Shown here piece by piece: positions 58,170 to 64,000 of a stretch of DNA of 64,000 bases. The translations under genes and the position numbers were made by a program. Position 1 is the stretch's first letter. Each line of letters starts with the position of its first letter. Under the pieces are notes generated by a model that did not search any database, had not been told where the DNA came from, and worked only from the letters and a program-made list of their open reading frames with translations. The DNA is from Sphagnum compactum (taxonomy: Eukaryota > Bryophyta > Sphagnopsida > Sphagnales): contig OZ234493.1 in the NCBI GenBank assembly GCA_965153455.1, forward strand, positions 12,762,213-12,826,212, written 5' to 3'.

Positions 58170-61100
58170 TACATATTCTAGTGTACCCTTTTAGTTCCAA
58201 ATGCCCATCGTCAAATTTATTTACTATTTATCATCAAAATTTGCTTTTCGTTACCTTCACAATTTTAATAACTTTTCAACCCTTTCCAATCTTCAAACCA
58301 AAAGGCAAAAAAGTTGTTCATATGTTCAAGTTCTATTTAGTACTCTTTTTTTTTTAAAGTGGATAGCTACAACTTGTACCATATAAGTTCATGTTTACAT
58401 ATTGGTCATTTCACCTTATAATTTCATATATTAACCATCCTTAATAATGTTAATCCATTTTAGAAGAATGGGTATTTTTTCAAAAATGGGATATTATATA
58501 TTTTTTAAATTTTATTGAAAAATTGAATAAATTCAAAATAATGCTTTCTTAACTCCAAATTGCACATGTGTAGACATTCATGGTAGTAGACCAAGAGGAT
58601 TAGATGAACAACACCAAGTTGGGGGCCCACAAGTTGCACAAGAATATTCATTTGTGGAGGTGATGAGTGCAACAAACAATTTTGCAAAGGTCCTTGGAGA
58701 AGGTAGCTTTGGTGTTGTGTATTATGGAAAACTACCTAATGGACAAGAAGTTGCGGTTAAAAGGTTGTCTACTACTTCGCATCAAGGAGCTAAGGAGTTT
58801 TTCACCGAGGTATGTTTATATATATCTCTCACTAAAACTACCAAGTTAGTACAATTTTAACCTGAAAATATAATTTCAGCATTTTTTTGAATATTAATTA
58901 AATTTTCAAACCTTTGAAATCATTTTTACATTTAATTGAATATTTTTTTACAAGATTTTAGCAAAATTGTCTCTACTACATTGTAATTTACTTTGTTTCA
59001 ATTTTTTTTGTTTATAGGTCGATCTCTTAACCAAAGTGCACCATAAGAACTTGGTGTCTTTGCTTGGATTTTGTAATACGAAAAAGGAGCAACTATTGAT
59101 TTATGAATATATGTCCAATGGAAGCCTGTGTGAAAGCCTTTACGGTAAGATTCACAACTCTTTTAAGATTTTTGCAACGATAATGTGTTATTGTCTATGT
59201 GCTCCATTTTAGGTACGATTTTTTAAAAGTGTCGAAAAAATTGTATTATATAATTTTAAAAGTGTCAAAAATTTGTATTATATCTACAATGTTTTGCCAA
59301 TTGCATTTCAAATTTATACATGTCAATGAATCGTGGGGGTCATGATCTTTTAGGAACTCCAAAGGCGTACAACAATCCAATAAATTGGAAAACTCGACTC
59401 AACATTGCTCTTAATGCTGCACAAGGTTCAAAATATTATATTTTTTTAATACATACCATTATACATACATCATCATTATTTTTATTATTATTTCAAAGGA
59501 AATTTTTTTTATTTACTTTTAAATCATTTTCATTAGTAACAAATGCATCATAATTCCATCAATTATGTGTTTATCACCAAATGTGTTTAATTTTTAAATC
59601 ACATTTTGTTGTAACATACAGGATTGGAGTATTTACACACGGGTTGCAAACATCCCATCATCCACCGTGATATAAAACCTAGCAACATTCTTCTTTCATC
59701 CAAAATGGTTGCTAAGGTTGCCGATTTCGGACTCTCGAAAATTAATGTGAACGAGGGTGCTTCCTATGTCTCCACCCAAGTCAAAGGCACAGCTGGCTAT
59801 ATGGACCCCGAGTATGTGAACTATTCTTTTTTTTTTTTGCCAATTTGTGTCATTTTCCATATCATCGTCTTTTGAAACTTTACTAAAAAAAATTAAATGG
59901 TTTAGGGTTTAGTTCAATTTGTGTCATTTTGCATATCATTGTCTTTTGAAACTTTACTAAAAAAAATTAAATGGTTTAGGGTTTAGTCCAATTTGTGTCA
60001 TTTTCCATATCGTCGTCTTTTGAAACTTTACTAAAAGAAATTAAATGGTTTAGGGTTTAGTCCAATTTGTGTCATTTTCCATATCATCGTCTTTTGAAAC
60101 TTTACTATAAAAAATTAAATGGTTTAGGGTTTAGTCCAATTTGTGTCATTTTCCATATCGTCGTCTTTTGAAACTTTACTAAAAGAAATTAAATGGTTTA
60201 GGGTTTAGTCCAATTTATGTCATTTTCCATATCATCGTCTTTTGAAACTTTACTAAAAAAAATAAATGGTTTAGGGTTTAGTCCAATTTGTGTCATTTTC
60301 CATATCATCATCTTTTGAAACTTTACAAAACATTTAAACGGTTTAAGGTTTAGTCATATGGTATTGGCAAGAATGCTTTTGCAAGGCATTTCTTTCAAAA
60401 AAGGAAATAAATGCCTTGTTCTAGCCACCGGCCAAGTCTTTAAAACCTTATAATGTGGTCTTGTGGCATTCACAATGTCATTTGCGGGTGGGTATATTTT
60501 TTTCTAAACCCATGCAAAATAACGAGTTTGAATTCAATGTCTCGTTGTCTTGTCGGGTTATCGATTGCCCAGGTATTACAAAAACGAGCAATTAACGACA
60601 AAAAGCGATGTCTTTAGCTTTGGAATCGTGTTGTTGGAATTGATATGTGGACGTAAATCCATCAATGTTGAATTACCTCCAAACAAGCGCCAACTCACGG
60701 ACTGGGTATGTTGCTTTTCCATATGCACATGATTATAAAAAAAAATTATTTATATATATATTTTATAATTTATCATTAATTATGGATGATTTATAAAAAA
60801 ATTTGATTTCAAGTTGCCATCCACTTGAAAAATAGTGGCCTTTCATTTATTTAACATAAAAAACTTGGGTACAATTAATTACAAATCAAAACCCAAAATT
60901 AAAAAAATTAAAACTCTTTCGACACAAATAAAAACAATACTTATCACAAATATCCCTAAATTCTTATTAGGGTAGTATTTCCATTTGTCCAAAAAGTTAC
61001 AAAATACTTCTTTGTCCATAGACTTATTGATTATGGTTCAATTACACGTAGAAACACCATGCATTATTTATAGTTCAATTCAAGGTTTTGGCATATTACA

Positions 61101-61879
61101 TGAACCTCCTCTTCATCATTTCCAATTTGATTATGGAATTGATAGAAAGAAAAAAAACCAAACCATTAAACTTAAGACATAAATGAAAAGTTCCGTGTTT
61201 TTAATTTTATTTCAATATTTTAATTTATATTTCAATATTAGTTAGTTTGTTGGCCTTGCCTTGGTAGGCAAGAAGGATATTGTGTATAGATTCATTATAG
61301 AGTATTGTAGCTTAAGGGATTTTTATAGGCCCCTAGGTAATAATAATAATAATAATAGGTCTATTTATTTTTATATGAGGAATTTTGAAAGATGATATTT
61401 TGGCTTGTGTTGAAACTTGAGATTAGTTATTATAGAGTTATGACATCTTGAAGGATTTTGGCTTCTTTTTTAAGAGGATTTTTTGAAGATTATATTTTTG
61501 CATGGTGAAATATTTGCAGGTGAGGTCACACTTACAAGCGGGAGTTATCCATCCCGTTGTCGACCAAGCATTGGGAAACCAATTCAACATCGAAAGCATG
61601 TGGAAGGTAGCCGAGATAGCAATGAGGAGTGTTGAACCATATGGTGCACATAGGCCAACTATGATGCAAGTCGTGGCTGATCTTCGAGAAGCCATGGAAA
61701 TCGAAGAGAATGTGAATCCTTCAAATCGTGCTAACCCTGAACATCAAACAATCAGTAGAACACTATTAGGAGGAAACTTTACAAGTCATGAGAGTTTAGA
61801 TCACGTTGTGGGAGACAACTCACTAACACCTTCAAGCTCAAGTAAAGTGGATATTGACTCCGGCCCACATGCAAGGTAA
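50362..61879 (+). CDS. Malectin-like/LRR receptor-like protein kinase, 15 exons
   Basis: Exons: 50362-50449, 50787-51345, 52194-52717, 54000-54141, 54808-54879, 55264-55335, 55676-55744, 56094-56165, 57707-57990, 58574-58809, 59018-59144, 59354-59425, 59622-59811, 60573-60705, 61520-61879. They join to 3000 nt (999 aa), all phases agreeing. A signal peptide (hydrophobic [10 protein letters not shown] core) is followed by a malectin-like domain (about 30-390; [18 protein letters not shown]). Next come [16 protein letters not shown] and leucine-rich repeats (about 440-530), a Pro-rich juxtamembrane stretch, one membrane helix (about 572-598) and a cytoplasmic kinase. Kinase motifs are complete: [47 protein letters not shown], so it is an RD kinase predicted to be active. 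It is the class of cell-surface receptors related to SYMRK and Arabidopsis At1g67720 (family knowledge). The ligand is unknown. An in-frame upstream ATG at 50278 would add 28 polar residues before the signal peptide and is less likely. Confidence 0.93.
51490..52090 (+). repeat. Triplicated phrase in intron 2 of the receptor kinase
   Basis: Three diverged copies of the order AGGTGTACCAC.CAAGACAAA, then AATCCTGAATG-type text, GTGCTAGTTATAT, ATTCTA and CTTGTTTTCTAGCT occur at about 51497-51602, 51843-51915 and 51950-52078. They suggest an old local duplication of a few hundred bases within the intron. Confidence 0.6.
52718..53999 (+). other. Intron 3 of the receptor kinase, repeat-bearing
   Basis: Contains repeated CATTCTGCACCCTAG / GCATTCTGCA phrases (52880-53000 and 53595-53660), AACCAGCACCCACCAGCACA (about 53019) and CTACCTACCTACTAAC with its inverse GTTAGTAGGTAGGTAG (53140-53195), which can fold as a hairpin. 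No exon is needed here. Confidence 0.6.
56395..56925 (+). repeat. 32-bp minisatellite with higher-order structure in intron 8
   Basis: About 16 contiguous copies of TCCCAAATCAAAGAACCCTA + AGTTACCTAGTG. A second unit type reads ATCCCGAATCAAAGAACCCT with CTATGTTACCTACT. Types A and B alternate for three rounds (about 56430-56640), giving a 64-bp higher-order unit, after which the A type runs alone and one B-like unit returns at the end. No unique spacers occur between repeats. Confidence 0.9.
57400..57495 (+). repeat. Dispersed repeat family C, copy 5 (in intron 8)
   Basis: CCAATTTTTGTGATGTTGCT + CAAGTGGTGA, ATATTTAGCCAAATTTGG and GATATTCAAAATATGAAAG match the other copies. It lies about 210 bp before exon 9 of the receptor kinase. 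Confidence 0.6.
58124..58167 (+). repeat. (GT)n-(AT)n microsatellite in intron 9
   Basis: A short GTGTGTGTGT run is followed by about 19 TA dinucleotides. Purely simple sequence. Confidence 0.9.
59841..60356 (+). repeat. 74-bp minisatellite with embedded telo-boxes in intron 13
   Basis: Seven copies begin with CAATTTGTGTCATTTTCCAT at 59841, 59915, 59989, 60063, 60137, 60211 and 60284. Each ends GGTTTAGGGTTTAGTC, a TTTAGGG telomere-type box. Copies differ at few positions, such as TCATCG/TCGTCG and AAAAAAA/AAAGAAA. The array starts only about 30 bp after the end of exon 13. Confidence 0.92.
61252..61516 (+). repeat. Interspersed repeat family A, copy 7, ending at a splice acceptor
   Basis: Starts GGCCTTGCCTTGGTAGGCAA + GAAGG and follows the family through TTTTTGCATGGTGAAATATT + TG. 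Homology stops at 61516, and the next bases are CAG followed by exon 15 of the receptor kinase (61520). Other copies continue with AGTTTCCATAATTC, so the last 70 or so bases of the repeat are absent. The polypyrimidine/branch region of this acceptor is therefore repeat-derived. Confidence 0.9.
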
Positions 61880-61892
61880 TAACAACAACAAC

Positions 61893-62360
61893 AAAAACCC
61901 TAAACCCTAAACCCTAAGCTTGTTGGATTAAACCCTAAACCCTAAACTTGTTGGATTAAAGTGTATGTTACATAATCATCATCATCATCATCATATCATT
62001 CAATGTCATTCATTACTCATCAAATAAAGTCTTTTAATCTTTTTTGTCTTCCATTCAAAGACTATGGTGATCTCAAGGCTCACCTCACCTCACCTCACCT
62101 TATGGCAGGAGGAGAAAGAAACCCATCTTTCAAACTGAGAATATGAGATCCATCTTTGTTGCCTAAACCCTAACCCTAACCCTGTGCAGTGTGGGGTGGG
62201 GGGAAATTGCCAAATTAGTGTGCAATTAAGTCATGTGCCACACAATTTTGGGGTTTTTATTTGCCATTTCAATCACTTGAATTGGATTTTCACTTGCTTT
62301 GGTTCTATTCTTCTAGGTGTGAGAGAATTTGAGTTACCTCTACCCTAAACCCTAAAACAT
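61893..62360 (+). repeat. Cluster of telomere-like tracts downstream of the receptor kinase
   Basis: CCCTAAACCCTAAACCCTAA lies just after the receptor-kinase stop (about 61898). Further AAACCCTAAAC runs lie at about 61930, CCTAAACCCTAACCCTAACC at about 62163 and CTAAACCCTAAAAC near 62344. An ATC microsatellite (61976-61995) and CACCTCACCTCACCT (about 62083-62099) lie between. Confidence 0.85.
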
Positions 62361-62399
62361 ATTTGTTTTTTTTTTTTTTTTTTTGGGGATGTCCATTTT

Positions 62400-63490
62400 A
62401 GTTTTTTTGGGTGATCTCCTAAGTATTAACCTTTGGTTCTATTCTAGTTCTAAGAGAGTTTGGGTTACCTATATTGTTTTGTGATATCCATGTTTTTTGG
62501 GAGGTGTTATCTTGACAGTTAGCCCTCCATTCTATTCTCGGTTTGCGAGAAAGGGTGATTGTACAAACTCAACAAACCTACAAACTTCATATTTGCCACT
62601 TTGCCAACTACTTTTGATTCCACCTCAATTTGCATGTTGCCATGAGGATTCTCACCTTGTCACATGTATGTCATGTCTATGTTTCTATGCACCTTTCTTG
62701 GAAAGTTATACTTCATAGGGCTTTACATGAGCTACCCCATGAAGTAACTCCGCCTTCTCTATGCAATGTGTCAAGCATCATTACTCTTCTTCATACCAAG
62801 CAATGCCATAATAGATGTGATCGAATTTGCATTAGGAATATCATTGTGCCTAAGGAAGTGAATGTCTTCGAAGACTTGATGTTATTGGGTGTCACTCCTT
62901 TGATTAAGAATATGTAGTAATTTCGAATATTTGAACTATTGCAACTATTGATCATCATCTACACTCCTCTACATCCATATTCCACACAATGGAAAATCAA
63001 TGTTGTGATAAAAATAAAATCACTACAATAAACAAAAGTGCCCACAACTACCAAAAGGCCATTCCAAAACACAACGGTGGGTCTTTCCTGACCCAGCTTT
63101 TTAAAGTCTAATTCAAACTCAACCAAGCAGGGTCAAATGAAAAATCCTGACACATGAAAAAAAAAAGAGCTAACAATTCACCCAACATAGAGCAGAACAA
63201 AGATAAACAGAAATGACAGAAATAACCTGAACCCGATTATCACAAACACAATACAGTACTAAACTTGAAAGGGAACAGCAGAGTGTGTAGCTGCAGTCTC
63301 AATACCCTCATATATTTTCAATAAACTCAAAAGACTCTCCCCTCTCCATTGGGTCCCTAACCCAACTCCGCAAAAACATTTATTTCAGGCAAGAAAACAA
63401 ACGATTCGTACTCAAAGATTTGGACTTGGGTCATCCTGAAATGAGGAGAAGGAGACTTCTTCACAGACAGAGCGAGGCTTCACCCAACTT
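62400..63490. other. Intergenic stretch, no gene confirmed
   Basis: No recognisable gene. An open frame at 62630-62917 (+) has no family features. The part near 63100-63490 may be 3' UTR or downstream sequence of the minus-strand gene that follows. Confidence 0.45.
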
Positions 63491-63496
63491 ATATTA

Positions 63497-63892
63497 TTAG
63501 ACCATGTCTTCGTTTTCCAGTGATGATGGCAAGTTCTCTGTCGAAAGTACTTTTGTTTCGGCTTTTGTTACCGAACCCAACCTCTCCTCCAATGCCCGGG
63601 CACCTCGCTCCCTGTGTCCACCACCCAATCCCATGATCAGAACTATCTACTGACAATACATGTCCAGGCAGATAGTATCAACATTCACACAACGTACTGG
63701 ACAAGTGGATGCTGCACTCACAATTTGATGAGAACTTAACCAAACAATTTATTTACCTTCTGCGGTTGGCCTCCACAGGGTCGGAACCAGGAAGGGGCTT
63801 TCCAAGGTCAAAGTCCTGCCCTTCCTCCAGCACTTGATTCCTCCGCCCACAGAAGATCTTCTCAAAAACAGCAAAAATGGGATCGACAAGAG
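63497..63892 (-). CDS. C-terminal exons of a TMEM115 / rhomboid-like-19 type membrane protein (partial)
   Basis: Two minus-strand exons, 63892-63757 and 63611-63497, are separated by a 145-bp GT-AG intron. Spliced, they read PLVDPIFAVFEKIFCGRRNQ, later GKPLPGSDPVEANRR, then RERGARALEERLGSV and end NEDMV-stop. The LPGSDP(I/V)EA.RRRERGARALEERL block is the conserved cytosolic tail of the plant homologues of TMEM115 (rhomboid-like protein 19 class), a multi-spanning Golgi protein with a catalytically inactive rhomboid-like fold (family knowledge, from memory). The membrane part must lie beyond 63,893, partly outside the window. The first acceptor given here is the best candidate. An alternative about 25 bp upstream would add YLAFGCR. 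The frame is clean across the intron. Confidence 0.8.
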
Positions 63893-64000
63893 GTCTGCAC
63901 CCGAAAGCAAGGTACTCACAAAGTCAAGACCAAGAAAGGCTCTTGCGGGAACTGGAATGTGCAAGCAGCCTCCTGTTGGAACCAGAACTGGAACCCAGAA

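Noticed and set aside
63749-63964. 71-codon minus-strand frame as the edge gene
   Set aside because: The neighbouring frame gives the conserved TMEM115-type tail and splices cleanly to the next exon. The longer frame is out of register with it.
1-64000. tRNA, rRNA or other structured RNA genes
   Set aside because: None was recognised by eye on either strand. A covariance-model scan was not possible here, so absence is not proven.

Overview
The window looks like nuclear DNA of a land plant. It carries a yellow stripe-like (YSL) metal-chelate transporter, a plant UNC-45-like ARM/TPR protein, a malectin-like/LRR receptor kinase, GT-AG introns throughout, and interstitial runs of the plant telomere motif (CCCTAAA). 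AT-rich, repeat-laden intergenic space, a large Helitron, a decayed hAT transposase and many short foldback elements suggest a large, transposon-rich genome. Whether it is a seed plant, fern, lycophyte or bryophyte cannot be settled from the sequence alone.

Layout. 1-2.6 kb: intergenic DNA and the YSL promoter/leader. 2.7-6.2 kb: a complete seven-exon YSL gene (+; 704 aa after splicing), followed by a 36-bp minisatellite. 6.6-17.8 kb: intergenic DNA with MITEs and dispersed repeats. 18.5-22.0 kb: a complete five-exon UNC-45-like ARM/TPR gene (+; 657 aa). 22-29 kb: non-genic or decayed sequence. 29.4-30.8 kb: a hAT transposase relic. 32.7-35.1 kb: two copies of a ~330-bp interspersed repeat (family A). 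35.4-43.3 kb: a tandem, head-to-tail Helitron pair on the minus strand. The 7.6-kb member encodes a four-exon Rep/helicase whose frame is preserved but interrupted by eight premature stops, and it carries three exons of an unrelated coiled-coil gene. 43-50 kb: MITEs, a 57-bp satellite and telomere-like tracts. 50.3-61.9 kb: a complete 15-exon malectin-LRR receptor kinase (+; about 999 aa) whose introns hold several minisatellites and transposon copies. 63.5-63.9 kb: the last two exons (minus) of a TMEM115/rhomboid-like-19 type membrane protein that runs off the right edge.

The four host genes look like unrelated single-copy genes and do not form a functional cluster. All exon/intron models were built by hand from splice signals, reading-frame continuity and family conservation. 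Joined lengths were checked to be divisible by three. The most interesting material is the Helitron: a tandem structure, captured exons, and a one-sided nonsense pattern in which every stop could be a C-to-T change of a glutamine codon. Also notable is family A, one copy of which abuts the last splice acceptor of the receptor kinase.
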